Below are positions 8,723-17,277 of a DNA stretch of 62,155 bases, piece by piece; the first letter of the stretch is position 1, and each line of letters opens with the position of its first letter. Source of the stretch: Alphaproteobacteria bacterium (GTDB lineage Bacteria; Pseudomonadota; Alphaproteobacteria; Rhizobiales; Xanthobacteraceae); the NCBI GenBank assembly GCA_026400395.1, contig JAPLPD010000174.1:1-62155 (forward strand), written 5' to 3'. The notes under the pieces are model-generated. The model was not told where the DNA came from. It was given only the letters and a program-made list of their open reading frames with translations, and ran no database searches. The position numbers and the translations under genes are program-made.

Positions 8723-9538
8723 TCAACCCGCCGTGTAGCCGCCGTCGGCATAAAGGATGTGCCCCGTGTAGAAGTCCGACGCCTTCGACGACAGGAACAA
8801 GAGCGGACCCGCGAGGTCTTCCGGCTCGCCGAGGCGGCCCTTCGGCACGCGCGTCAGGAACCCGGCACGCACGGTCTTTCCGCGCTCGTCGTCGGCAAAC
8901 ATCCATTCGGTCAGCGGCGAGCGGAAGACGGTGGGCCCAAGCGCGTTGACGGTGATACCGGTCGCGCCGAGTTCGCAGCCCAGCGCCTTGGTGATGCCGT
9001 CGATCGCCGACTTGGAGGCGCAATACGCCGTATATCCCGCCGGATGGCCGAGCAACCCACGCGCCGACGACATCAGCACGATCTTGCCGCCCTTGCCCTG
9101 CTTGATCATCTGCCGCGAGGCCGCGCGCGCCATCAGCCACGATTGGGTGACGTTAGCGTCCATCACATCGAGGAAATCCTCGGCCTTCTGGTCGACGATT
9201 TTGGCGACCTTGTTCTGGCCGGATGCGACCACAAGAATGTCGAGGCTCTTGAACCGGTCCGTCGCCGCGTTGACGATGGTGGCACAGTTCTCTTCCGAGT
9301 TCGGCCGCTTGGCTACGATATGCACCTTGCCGCCGAGCGCCTCGCACTCGGCCGCGATCTTCTTCAGGCCGGTGGCATTGTTGGCGCAGATCACGACGTT
9401 GGCGCCGGCGCCGGAAAGCACCTTCGCGGCCAGCGCACCGAATGCGCCGGTCGCGCCGGTGACAACGGCGGTCTTGCCTTTGACGCTGAACAGCGAGAGC
9501 GGGTCTTTCAGGAAATCTTCGGACATGTTCTGACTCAC
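8723..9538 (-). CDS. Short-chain dehydrogenase/reductase (SDR)
   Basis: 271 aa if started at the GTG at 9538. An ATG at 9526 (MSEDFLKDPLSLF) is an equally likely start. The cofactor motif is TGATGAFG, and the catalytic triad is Ser of MSSARG and Tyr/Lys of YTAYCASK. The C-terminus has GPTVFRSPLTE and the tail FLSSKASDFYTGHILYADGGYTAG, all typical of classical SDRs. NAD(P) preference is not obvious. It is co-directional and nearly contiguous with the hydroxyacyl-CoA dehydrogenase gene. Confidence 0.9.
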   Translation of the reverse strand: MSQNMSEDFLKDPLSLFSVKGKTAVVTGATGAFGALAAKVLSGAGANVVICANNATGLKKIAAECEALGGKVHIVAKRPNSEENCATIVNAATDRFKSLDILVVASGQNKVAKIVDQKAEDFLDVMDANVTQSWLMARAASRQMIKQGKGGKIVLMSSARGLLGHPAGYTAYCASKSAIDGITKALGCELGATGITVNALGPTVFRSPLTEWMFADDERGKTVRAGFLTRVPKGRLGEPEDLAGPLLFLSSKASDFYTGHILYADGGYTAG

Positions 9539-9562
9539 AATCTGGACGTTGACCTCACCACC

Positions 9563-9645
9563 TCATGCCCGGCCTTGTGCCGGGCATCCACGACTTATTC
9601 TGACGCCAAGCAAGACGTGAATGGCCGGGACAAGCCCGACCATGA
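9563..9645. repeat. Dispersed palindromic repeat, copy B
   Basis: Outer arms TCATGCCCGGCCTTGTGCCG and GGGACAAGCCCGACCATGA are inverted, with an inner GACGCCAAGCAAGACGTGAATGG segment. It occupies the gap between the SDR gene and the downstream-facing cupin gene, so the operon reads through it. Confidence 0.85.
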
Positions 9646-9671
9646 CGGCCGCTATCGTCGTACTTTCACCA

Positions 9672-10013
9672 TCACGCCGGCGGCGCGGCGACCGCAACGA
9701 AGATGGTGCAGACCTCGTTGCCGCGGTTGACGATCTCGCGGCTCTCGTTCGGGCCGATGTAGCAGCTGTCGTTCTTGCGCAGCACGGTCTCCTTGCCGCC
9801 GACGATCACCGTCAGTTCGCCGGCCAGCACGTAATAGACCTTCTCGGGCGGCGATGCGTCCGGGCCCGCGCCGCCGCCGGGGAGAAAGTGCGACACCCCG
9901 GCGACCAGCGCCTTGGAACCGCCCGCCTCCGCGCCGAACAGGCGCAGGGTCGAGCAGGCGCGATGGTTCGGCGCGACGTACTCCCGCGCCTCGGATAATT
10001 TCTTTACGATCAT
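9672..10013 (-). CDS. Cupin-domain protein (113 aa)
   Basis: A single small cupin barrel. Motif 1 is around GVSHFLPGGGAGPDASPPEKVYYVL and motif 2 around GPNESREIVNRGNEVCTIFV. The first motif lacks the usual His pair, so metal binding may be altered. The start overlaps the cyclase-family stop (ATGA at 10010-10013), which shows tight coupling with that gene. Small cupins beside ring-cleavage enzymes are often isomerases or accessory lactonase-like proteins. The activity here is unknown. Confidence 0.8.
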   Translation of the reverse strand: MIVKKLSEAREYVAPNHRACSTLRLFGAEAGGSKALVAGVSHFLPGGGAGPDASPPEKVYYVLAGELTVIVGGKETVLRKNDSCYIGPNESREIVNRGNEVCTIFVAVAAPPA

Positions 10014-10861
10014 TTGAATTTTGCTCCCTTTTCGATCCGGTAGCTGCCCTTCGGGTCAATGATGGCGACAAGGCGGATGATGCAGCCGTCGCCGCGATCC
10101 CAATTCCACGGAAAGAACGCGAACGTGCAGCGCCGCCCGGTGACCTTGTCGAGATCGCCGCCGACGTTCTCGATGCCGAGGATGCCGTTGGTGAACAGCT
10201 TGCGATGAACTGGCTCCCACTCCGGATGATCGTCCTTCCAGTCGCGGCCGCCTGACCATTCCTTGTATTCCGCAGCGAGATGCGGATGCAGCGGGCCATT
10301 GCGGTGCGGACCGATCGCGGTGGCCAGCGGGTGATCGTTGGCCTGGGTGTCGTGACCGACCACCTTGACCTTCTTCTCGACGAACCAATCGCCGGCGGAC
10401 TTCACAAAGCCCGGGCACTTGCAGAAATAGTCTTCGCTGTCCTCGTACTGGTGGTGCCAGCCGGTGTTGACGATCACGACGTCGCGCGGGCGGACGACCT
10501 TGCCGGCGGCCTTCTCGAGATCGTCATAGGTGATCGGCTCCCACATCTTCTTCGGGATCGACACCACGATGCCCGAGCCGAAGAAGTGCGGCAGCGGCAC
10601 CTCGTCGATGAACGGCGTGCCCTGGACGACATGGGCCGGCGCGTCGATGTGGGTGGTGTTGTGCATCGATGTCGTGATGCGCTGCGACAGCACGCCCGAC
10701 TTCGCCATGTAATGGATGCGTTCGATCTTGACGTCTTCGAAATAGGGCCAGTTCGGGGACTGATAACCGAACCGATGGGACAGGTTGTAGAACTCCAGAC
10801 CCATCTGGTTCTTCAGGTTTTCCTCGAACATCACGCCGCGGATTTTTTTCGTCAAGCTCAT
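10010..10861 (-). CDS. Cyclase-family metal-dependent hydrolase (kynurenine formamidase-like fold)
   Basis: 283 aa. The metal motif HNTTHIDAPAH (residues about 66-76) corresponds to the H-x-G-T-H-x-D-x-P-x-H motif of the cyclase family (PF04199), with an Asn in place of the first variable position. A second metal region is GHDTQANDHPL. A GGGAGG ribosome site touches the ATG at 10861, so a TTG nine bases in (codon 4) may be the true start. Members hydrolyse N-formyl, amide or cyclic bonds. The tight overlap with the cupin gene suggests a joint step, for instance hydrolysis of a ring-opened intermediate. Confidence 0.85.
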   Translation of the reverse strand: MSLTKKIRGVMFEENLKNQMGLEFYNLSHRFGYQSPNWPYFEDVKIERIHYMAKSGVLSQRITTSMHNTTHIDAPAHVVQGTPFIDEVPLPHFFGSGIVVSIPKKMWEPITYDDLEKAAGKVVRPRDVVIVNTGWHHQYEDSEDYFCKCPGFVKSAGDWFVEKKVKVVGHDTQANDHPLATAIGPHRNGPLHPHLAAEYKEWSGGRDWKDDHPEWEPVHRKLFTNGILGIENVGGDLDKVTGRRCTFAFFPWNWDRGDGCIIRLVAIIDPKGSYRIEKGAKFK

Positions 10862-10932
10862 CCTCCCTTGCGACGCCTAAGCGCCATTGATTGCCGCACC
10901 ATTCCGCCGCTATCACGGCGGGCCGAAATTCG

Positions 10933-11697
10933 TCACGCCGCCATGGCGCGCCAGTTGGCCTGCATGGCTTGTTTGCAGGCGATCAGCCGCTGCGCGATCA
11001 GCGATTGCTGCGCGCGAAAACGCTGGCTCGGCACCGGAACCGACAACGCCACCGCGTTGCCGAGCGGATCCTGCAGCGCAACGCCGACCGCGCAGACGCC
11101 GAGCGTGTGCTCCTCGCGGTCATAGGCGACGCCGGCGCGGCGCACCGCCCGCAATTCCGCCATCAGTTCGCTGAGCTTGGTCAGGGTGCGCGGCGTGCGC
11201 GCCTCGTAAGCCTTGCCGATCAGCTGTTCGATCTGAGTTTCGTTAAGCTGGCTGAGATAGGCTTTGCCGTTCGCCGTGCAGTGAAGCGGGAAGGTCTCGC
11301 CGACCGCCGACACGGTGCGAAGCCGGTGCGAGCCGATCACCTGATCGATGAACACCAGATGATCCTTGCGGACCGAGGCGAGGTCGACGGTCTCCCGCAA
11401 CTCATCGGACAACTGCGCGATAAACGGCCGCGCCATCGTGGCAAAATCGCTTTGCACCGACGCCGCGAGCCGCAACAGCGTCGGCCCGAGCCGGACCCGC
11501 CCGGTGGGTGATGCCGCGACCACGAGCTTTTCGGCGGCGAGCGAAGCAACGATCCGTTGCACCGTGGAACGCGCCAGATTCACCCGCAGCGCGATCTGGC
11601 CGAGACTCAACCCATCGCCCTCGCCCTCCAGCGCGCGCAAAATCTGCGCCGCGCGGGCGATCACTTGAACCTGGCTTTTGTCGGTGGGAGAACTCAT
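10933..11697 (-). CDS. IclR-family transcriptional regulator
   Basis: 254 aa from the ATG at 11697 (MSSPTDKSQVQVIARAAQIL). The frame is open to 12024, but that part lies under the divergent amidohydrolase gene. The winged helix-turn-helix is LSLGQIALRVNLARSTVQRI at residues about 28-47, and the IclR effector domain follows (LHCTANGKAYLSQL, then GVAYDREEHTLGVCAVGVAL). The gene lies between the minus-strand catabolic operon and the plus-strand amidohydrolase gene. A 14-bp perfect palindrome sits 16 bp upstream of its start. It very likely controls one or both flanking units in response to a pathway aromatic. Confidence 0.92.
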   Translation of the reverse strand: MSSPTDKSQVQVIARAAQILRALEGEGDGLSLGQIALRVNLARSTVQRIVASLAAEKLVVAASPTGRVRLGPTLLRLAASVQSDFATMARPFIAQLSDELRETVDLASVRKDHLVFIDQVIGSHRLRTVSAVGETFPLHCTANGKAYLSQLNETQIEQLIGKAYEARTPRTLTKLSELMAELRAVRRAGVAYDREEHTLGVCAVGVALQDPLGNAVALSVPVPSQRFRAQQSLIAQRLIACKQAMQANWRAMAA

Positions 11698-11712
11698 CGG
11701 CACAACCAAATC

Positions 11713-11726
11713 GCGACCGCGGTCGC
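11713..11726. promoter_or_regulatory. Candidate IclR operator: 14-bp perfect palindrome
   Basis: GCGACCGCGGTCGC is a perfect palindrome in the 123-bp gap between the divergent iclR-like gene and the amidohydrolase gene, 16 bp from the regulator's start codon. IclR proteins bind short palindromes in such divergent promoters. Its GC-rich composition means chance occurrence is possible in this genome. Confidence 0.4.
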
Positions 11727-11820
11727 CTTGCATGACGGTACACGGTAGCCCAATATCCGGTACAGCACGAAGCAGAAAAGATGCTGCAGCGCACTGGCGC
11801 CGCCGCGACGGGAGGGACAC

Positions 11821-12777
11821 TTGGTCAAAAAAATTGCGCTCGAAGAACACTTTCTCTGCCCGGGGTTCATCGAATACTGGAATCCGACGGTGGCCGAAAT
11901 GCCGGCCGCCAAACGCGACAAGCTTTTGAATCTCTGCACCGATTTCGGCGAGGCGCGGCTGGCCAGCATGGATGCCGCCGGCATCGAACGCGCCGTCCTC
12001 GGACTCGCCGGCCCCGGCGTGCAAGCCGAAAAGGATGTCGCCACCGCGATCCGCAACGCCAAATCCGGCAACGATTTCCTGGCCAAAGAAATCCAGAAGC
12101 GGCCCGACCGCTATTCAGGCTTCGCCCATCTGCCGATGCAGAACGCCAAGGCCGCCGCCGATGAGCTGGAGCGCTGCGTCAAGGACTTGAAGTTCTGCGG
12201 CGCGATGATCAACGGCCATACCAATGGCCAGTATCTCGACCACCCGTCCCTTTCGCCGTTCTGGGAGCGCGCCGAGGCGCTCGGCACCCTGATCTATATC
12301 CATCCGACCGACCCGGTGTCGGTCGCGCCGGTGCTGCAGGGGCATCCGGGTTTGCGCCGGGCCACCTGGGAATGGACGTTCGAAACCGGCTCGCACGCGC
12401 TTCGGCTGGTGTTCGGCGGCGTGTTCGACCGCTTCCCGAAGGCGCGGCTGGGCCTCGGCCACATGGGCGAAACGCTGCCCTTCCTGCTATGGCGCTTCGA
12501 CAGCCGCACCGGCCCGGACTTCTACAACGTCGGCCTGAAGAACCCGGTGTCGCACTACATCAAGACCAACATCGAGATCACCACCTCGGGCATGTGCTCG
12601 GCGGAGCCTCTCAATTGCGCCATCGCGGCGCTTGGCCACGAGCGCATCATGTTCTCGGCCGACTATCCGTTCGAGCGCACGGAAGAGGCCGGACATTGGC
12701 TGGACGGCGAAAAGCTCGATCCAAAGATCAAGGCCGATATCGCCTACAACAACGCCGTGAGATTGCTTAAACTGTAG
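11821..12777 (+). CDS. Amidohydrolase-2 family protein (ACMSD / resorcylate decarboxylase-like)
   Basis: 318 aa with a TTG start at 11821, supported by GGGAGGG five bases upstream and by MVKKIALEEHF being the normal N-terminus of this family. The metal-site features are EEHF near the N-terminus, the His of IHPTDPVS, the His of LGLGHMGETLPFLLWR and the Asp of FSADYPFE. The family includes non-oxidative decarboxylases of aromatic or muconate-type acids (ACMSD, gamma-resorcylate decarboxylase) and some hydrolases. Divergent from the IclR gene and followed 2 bp later by the small CPCC protein gene. Confidence 0.88.
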   Translation: MVKKIALEEHFLCPGFIEYWNPTVAEMPAAKRDKLLNLCTDFGEARLASMDAAGIERAVLGLAGPGVQAEKDVATAIRNAKSGNDFLAKEIQKRPDRYSGFAHLPMQNAKAAADELERCVKDLKFCGAMINGHTNGQYLDHPSLSPFWERAEALGTLIYIHPTDPVSVAPVLQGHPGLRRATWEWTFETGSHALRLVFGGVFDRFPKARLGLGHMGETLPFLLWRFDSRTGPDFYNVGLKNPVSHYIKTNIEITTSGMCSAEPLNCAIAALGHERIMFSADYPFERTEEAGHWLDGEKLDPKIKADIAYNNAVRLLKL

Positions 12778-12779
12778 GG

Positions 12780-12998
12780 ATGGCCAAAGAACCCGAGCAG
12801 CAGATTTTCTTCGGCAACGACCTGCCGCTGCACAACCTGTTCCAGCGGCAAATCGAAGAGGTGCTGGACAAGTCCGACCTCGACGAAGAGGGCAAGCAGG
12901 CGATCCTAGTGGCGATGAACTGCCCCTGCTGCGGAGCCGGCGCGATGAATTACACCGCGCCGCTGAACCGCAAAAAGAAGTCCGGCCCGGCTATTTGA
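12780..12998 (+). CDS. Small CPCC-motif protein of unknown function (72 aa)
   Basis: ATG at 12780, two bases after the amidohydrolase stop, so clearly the second gene of that operon. The first 45 residues are acidic and helical (FQRQIEEVLDKSDLDEEGKQ). They are followed by MNCPCCGAGAMNY, a compact Cys cluster that could hold a metal or a disulfide, and a basic tail (NRKKKSGPAI). The C-terminal 8 nt overlap the convergent RidA gene. I do not recognise a named family. A role as a small partner of the amidohydrolase is inference from position. Confidence 0.7.
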   Translation: MAKEPEQQIFFGNDLPLHNLFQRQIEEVLDKSDLDEEGKQAILVAMNCPCCGAGAMNYTAPLNRKKKSGPAI

Positions 12999-13374
12999 CG
13001 GCGACGGCCTCGACCTCGATCTTGAAGCCGTAGTGCAATTGCGGCACCGGCACGACACAGCGGGCCGGCCGCGCGCCCCCGGTCCATCTCGCATATAGCG
13101 CGTTGAAGGCCGGCCAGTCGCCGATGTCGGTGACGTAGACGCGCACCTGAACGAGCTTTTCAACCGAACTGCCCGCCCCTTGCAGCGCGAACGCGACGTT
13201 GTCGAGCACCTGCTGCGCCTGCTTCTCGAATGGCGCATCGGCGAGCTTGGTGCCGTCCGGCGCGATCGGCAACTCGCCGGACACGAAGACAAATCCATTC
13301 GCCGAAACGGCATGGCTGTAGTGGCCGCCCGGAGGCGCCATTGTTGAAGGGTTGGTTTGCACCACATCCGCCAT
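12991..13374 (-). CDS. RidA/YjgF family protein
   Basis: 127 aa from the ATG at 13374, with GGGAG six bases upstream. The family features are HYSHAVSANGFVFVSGELPIAPDG at the N-terminus, KQAQQVLDNVAFALQGAGSS in the middle and VRVYVTDIGDWPAFNALY near the end. The usual active-site Arg (in C-R-x2-V) is seen as ARCVVPVPQL. RidA proteins deaminate reactive enamine/imine intermediates or act as related isomerases. It lies 13 bp downstream of the hydantoinase B gene and reads the same way, so it probably serves that nitrogen-compound route. Confidence 0.88.
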   Translation of the reverse strand: MADVVQTNPSTMAPPGGHYSHAVSANGFVFVSGELPIAPDGTKLADAPFEKQAQQVLDNVAFALQGAGSSVEKLVQVRVYVTDIGDWPAFNALYARWTGGARPARCVVPVPQLHYGFKIEVEAVAVK

Positions 13375-13387
13375 CGTCGTCTCCCGT

Positions 13388-15169
13388 CTATTTGACCGCT
13401 CGCAGAGCATCCGTCGCCGCCTGATCGACGACGAAGGTTTCCGGATCGACCACCACGCCGTATTTTGCCGCGGCTGAATCCACCGTCACGTAGCCCTGCC
13501 GCACGTCCTCGCGAACGTCCTCGGCCGGGCGCTCGAACGCCACACCGTAACCACCGCCGCCACCGGAACTGATGCGCCAGGCGTCGTCGGTCTTGAGTTG
13601 CGCCACCAGCACCTTGGCGTTGGGAAAATCGGTCTTCCACGCGCCGTTCAGCCGGAACGCGATGTTGTTTCCGGTCGCGTCGCTGCCCCCGTCGAGACCC
13701 CACGGCGGGCACTTCGAACGGTCGCTCTGGCTGTTGACGGTCATCGGATTGAGTGCGCGCACAGTTCGAGCGATGCCCAGCCCGCCGCGATACCGGCCGG
13801 CGCCGCCGGAATCCGGGATCAGTTCGAAGCGCTCGATCATGATCGGATACTTCGCCTCGGCCTGCTCGTTCGGACCGTTGTGGGTGTCACCGTCGTTCAG
13901 ACAAACGGTCGCCGACACGCCGTCCTCGGTCTTCTTTGCGCCCCAGCCGCCACCGAGCGGGCCGAACGTGCCGATGAAGAATTCCGAATTCTTGGGGTTC
14001 AAGCCGTGGAAACTCGGCGCGACCAGATCGGCGTGATGGCCGGCGATGGTGCGTTCCGGCACCGCTTGCTGAAGCGCCTTGAAGATCGTGTCGATGATGG
14101 TCATCGGGAAGCACATCCACAGCCGCATCGGCGCCGGCCGCGTCGCACTGACGATGCGGCCCGGCGGGATGATCACCTTGAGACCGCGGAACGCGCCGTC
14201 GTTGATCGGGTAGTCGGTCGGCGACGTGATGCACTTGTAGGCGACCTGGGCGCAGCCGTACCCGGTCGACATGCCGGAGTTGTAGAAGCCGCGCACCTGC
14301 TTGGCCACGTCGGTCAGATCGACGGTCATCTCCTCGCCCTTGACCGTGACCTTGACGCGAACCGGGATGCGCTTGCCGATGTCGACGCCGTCGTCGTCGA
14401 GCCACGACTCCGCCTCGTACACGCCATCGGGAATGGTCAGCGTGCGCGCGCGCGCAGCAGCCTCCGCCCGATCCATGATCTCCGCGATGGAGTTCATCAC
14501 ATCGTCGTGGCCGTAGCGCTCGAGCAATTCGAGGAAGCGCCGCTCGCCGGTCTTCACCGCCGTCACCTGCGCGCGCAGATCGCCCATGCCGCGCTCCGGC
14601 AGGCGAACGTTCATGCGGATGATGTCTAGCAAATCCTGATTGATCTTGCCGCGGTCCTGATACTTCAGGATCGGCACCTGGATGCCCTCTGAATAGATGT
14701 CCGTGGTCATCGCACCGAGCACGCCGCCGACGTCGAGCCAGTGCGCCATGCAGCACGAGAAGCCCGCGAGCTTGCCCTTGTGGAAGATCGGCAGCGTGAA
14801 GGTGAAGTGATTGAGGTGGCTACCGGTCGTGTACGAGTCATTGGTGACATAGATGTCACCGGGGTGCATGTTCTTGATGCCGCCGAAATGCTTGATCTTC
14901 GCCTTAACGGTTTCCGCCATGCCGCGGATGAAGGTCGGCAGGCCGATGCCGATCGAGACGGTCTCGCCCGCCGGGGTGAACAGGCCGGTGGTGAAGTCCA
15001 GCGCTTCGTAGATGATCATGTTGTAGGCGGTGCGCATGAGGTTGGTCTTCATTTCCTCAGTCACCGCGAGGACGCCGTTGCGCACGATCTCGACAACGAC
15101 GGGGTCGAGCTTGCGGCGGGCGGCCGGCTTCGTCTTGATTTGTGTCTTCGCTTTGATCTTTTTGGCCAT
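13388..15169 (-). CDS. hyuB: Hydantoinase B / oxoprolinase family subunit
   Basis: 593 aa, the usual size for HyuB. It begins with a Lys-rich stretch (MAKKIKAKTQIKTK) and then DPVVVEIVRNGVLAVTEEMKTNLMRTAYN, the family N-terminal helix. Other signatures are GDIYVTNDSYTTGSHLNHF and, near the end, SSGGGGGYGVAFERPAEDVREDV. The start is 2 bp after the hyuA stop. HyuA and HyuB form the ATP-dependent N-methylhydantoinase/oxoprolinase/acetone carboxylase superfamily, which opens cyclic imides or carboxylates ketones. The exact reaction is open. Confidence 0.92.
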   Translation of the reverse strand: MAKKIKAKTQIKTKPAARRKLDPVVVEIVRNGVLAVTEEMKTNLMRTAYNMIIYEALDFTTGLFTPAGETVSIGIGLPTFIRGMAETVKAKIKHFGGIKNMHPGDIYVTNDSYTTGSHLNHFTFTLPIFHKGKLAGFSCCMAHWLDVGGVLGAMTTDIYSEGIQVPILKYQDRGKINQDLLDIIRMNVRLPERGMGDLRAQVTAVKTGERRFLELLERYGHDDVMNSIAEIMDRAEAAARARTLTIPDGVYEAESWLDDDGVDIGKRIPVRVKVTVKGEEMTVDLTDVAKQVRGFYNSGMSTGYGCAQVAYKCITSPTDYPINDGAFRGLKVIIPPGRIVSATRPAPMRLWMCFPMTIIDTIFKALQQAVPERTIAGHHADLVAPSFHGLNPKNSEFFIGTFGPLGGGWGAKKTEDGVSATVCLNDGDTHNGPNEQAEAKYPIMIERFELIPDSGGAGRYRGGLGIARTVRALNPMTVNSQSDRSKCPPWGLDGGSDATGNNIAFRLNGAWKTDFPNAKVLVAQLKTDDAWRISSGGGGGYGVAFERPAEDVREDVRQGYVTVDSAAAKYGVVVDPETFVVDQAATDALRAVK

Positions 15170-15171
15170 GA

Positions 15172-17262
15172 TTATTTCGCCCCTGCGACTTTGATCACCA
15201 GATTGCCCCAGGCATCGACCGTCATGCGGTCACCCGGCAGCAGAACCGTGGTCGAAGCATGCTCCTCGATCAGCGCAGGTCCGTTGATCTTGTTGCCGGC
15301 AAGGAGTTCCGCCCGCTTGTAGGTCGAAGAATCGCGGAATTTTCCGCCGAAGGAAACCGGCCGCTTGCCGCTGAACGCCGACTTCGGCGGCGTGGCGCTG
15401 CCCTTCTTGATCTTCTCCTGCGGCGGCTTTTTCATCAATCCCGTAACGGTGACACGGAGACTGACGATCTCCGAGCGCTCGTTCGGCGCCGAGGTGCCGT
15501 ACCGTTGCAAGTGATCATCGTCGAAATGCCGCTTGATCGCCTTGCGGTCCTGCTTCTGGAACACGCTCATCGGCAGTTCGACCGTGACCGGATGCTCCTG
15601 GCCGACATAGCGCATGTCGAGCGCGCGCTTCACGGTGATCTTGTGCGGAGTGACCGAAGTCGATGCGATGGCTTCGCGGCCCTGCTTTTCCAGATCCTGG
15701 AACACCGCCTCGATGTCGTCGAAAGGCGCGTCCGCCAGCGACATCAGATGCGTGCGCACGTAATCGTAGCGCAGATCCGAGAACAGCATGCCGAACGCCG
15801 AGAACACGCCCGGCGCGAATGGGATGATGACGTTGCGGATGCCGATTTCGCGGGCCACCGACACCGCATGCAACGGACCCGCCCCGCCGTAGGCCACCAT
15901 GGCGAAATCGCCGGCGTCGAGGCCGCGCTCGGTGGTCACGCCCTTCACGGCGTAGGACATCGCTGTGGCGGCGATGCGCAGGATACCGTCGGCGGCCTGT
16001 GTCGCGCTCATGCCGAGCGGCTTGCCCACCTTGGCCAGCGCGCGTTCGGCGGCCTTGACGTCAAGTTTCATCTCGCCGCCGAGAAAGCGGTCGGCGCCGA
16101 GCCGGCCGAGCGCCAGGTTGGCGTCGGTCACGGTCGGCTCCTCACCGCCGAGGCCGTAGCAGGCCGGTCCCGGCTGCGCGCCGGCGCTTTGCGGACCCAC
16201 GCGCAGAATGCCGTCGTCGTTCCGCGCAATCGAGCCGCCGCCGGTGCCGACCTCGAAGATGTCCATCATGGCGATCTGCACCGGCAGCGCCTTGTCGTAG
16301 CCGCCGATCAGCGCCGCGCCTGTGGTGAGCGCTTCGCCCTTGTAGATGACGCCCGCCTTGGCCGTGGTGCCGCCCATGTCGAAGGCGATGGCGTTCTTGA
16401 TGCCAAGCGTATGGCAGAGCGCCTGGGTGCCGATCACACCCGCCGCCGGGCCCGACTCCAGCATGCGAACGCACTGCGTCTGCGCCTGCTCGTTCTCGTA
16501 GAGGCCGCCGGTCGATTGCACGATCAGGAACGAGCCCTGGAATCCTGCCTTGCGGATGTGGGCGTCGATCTCGCCGATGTAGCGGCGCACCTTCGGCCCG
16601 ATATAGGCGTTGGCGGCGACGGTTGAGACGCGCTCGAACTCGCGGTACTCCTGCGACAACTCGTGCGACGCCGAGACGAACATTCCCGGATGACGCTTGC
16701 TCAACAGCTCCTTCGCCCGCGCTTCATGAGCGCCGTTGGCGTAGCAATTGATGAACATGATCGCGGTCGCTTCGATGCCGAGCGCATCCAGCTTGTCGCT
16801 CAGCGCGGCGAGCCCCTCTTCGTCGAGCGGGATGAAGACTTCGCCATCGGCACGCATGCGCTCCTTGACCTCGAAGCACAGCGCACGCTCGATCAGCGGC
16901 TTGTGCTTCTGGAAATAGAGATTGTAGGCGTCGGGCCGGTTGATGCGGCCGATCTCGTAGACGTCGCGAAAGCCTTCAGTCGTCACAAGCGCGGTCTTCG
17001 CCCCGGTGCGCTCCAGCATGGTGTTGATGGCCACTGTCGAGCCATGCAGAAACAGGTTTGCCGAGCCATAGTCGCTGCCGGCCTTCTCGACGCCGCTGCT
17101 GATGCCGTCGACCAGCCGATTCGGCGTGGATAGAGCCTTGCCGAAGGTCAACCGCCCGGTCTTGTCGTTGAACACCGCGATATCGGTGAAGGTCCCGCCG
17201 ATATCGGCGGCGAGCCGGACATTGGCGCCGTTGCCGGCACCGGAGCTTTTGCGTGCTGCCAT
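15172..17262 (-). CDS. hyuA: Hydantoinase A / oxoprolinase family subunit
   Basis: 696 aa. The ATP-binding (actin-fold) motifs are [14 protein letters not shown] at the N-terminus and [20 protein letters not shown] near residue 290, followed by [11 protein letters not shown]. The C-terminal part has [14 protein letters not shown] and the closing [20 protein letters not shown], all typical of HyuA. It is the ATPase half that works with HyuB. A Bug-type binding protein gene lies just upstream (15 bp), an arrangement suggesting capture of the substrate or a related carboxylate. Confidence 0.92.
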   Translation of the reverse strand: MAARKSSGAGNGANVRLAADIGGTFTDIAVFNDKTGRLTFGKALSTPNRLVDGISSGVEKAGSDYGSANLFLHGSTVAINTMLERTGAKTALVTTEGFRDVYEIGRINRPDAYNLYFQKHKPLIERALCFEVKERMRADGEVFIPLDEEGLAALSDKLDALGIEATAIMFINCYANGAHEARAKELLSKRHPGMFVSASHELSQEYREFERVSTVAANAYIGPKVRRYIGEIDAHIRKAGFQGSFLIVQSTGGLYENEQAQTQCVRMLESGPAAGVIGTQALCHTLGIKNAIAFDMGGTTAKAGVIYKGEALTTGAALIGGYDKALPVQIAMMDIFEVGTGGGSIARNDDGILRVGPQSAGAQPGPACYGLGGEEPTVTDANLALGRLGADRFLGGEMKLDVKAAERALAKVGKPLGMSATQAADGILRIAATAMSYAVKGVTTERGLDAGDFAMVAYGGAGPLHAVSVAREIGIRNVIIPFAPGVFSAFGMLFSDLRYDYVRTHLMSLADAPFDDIEAVFQDLEKQGREAIASTSVTPHKITVKRALDMRYVGQEHPVTVELPMSVFQKQDRKAIKRHFDDDHLQRYGTSAPNERSEIVSLRVTVTGLMKKPPQEKIKKGSATPPKSAFSGKRPVSFGGKFRDSSTYKRAELLAGNKINGPALIEEHASTTVLLPGDRMTVDAWGNLVIKVAGAK

Positions 17263-17277
17263 TGGGAAACTGCCTTG

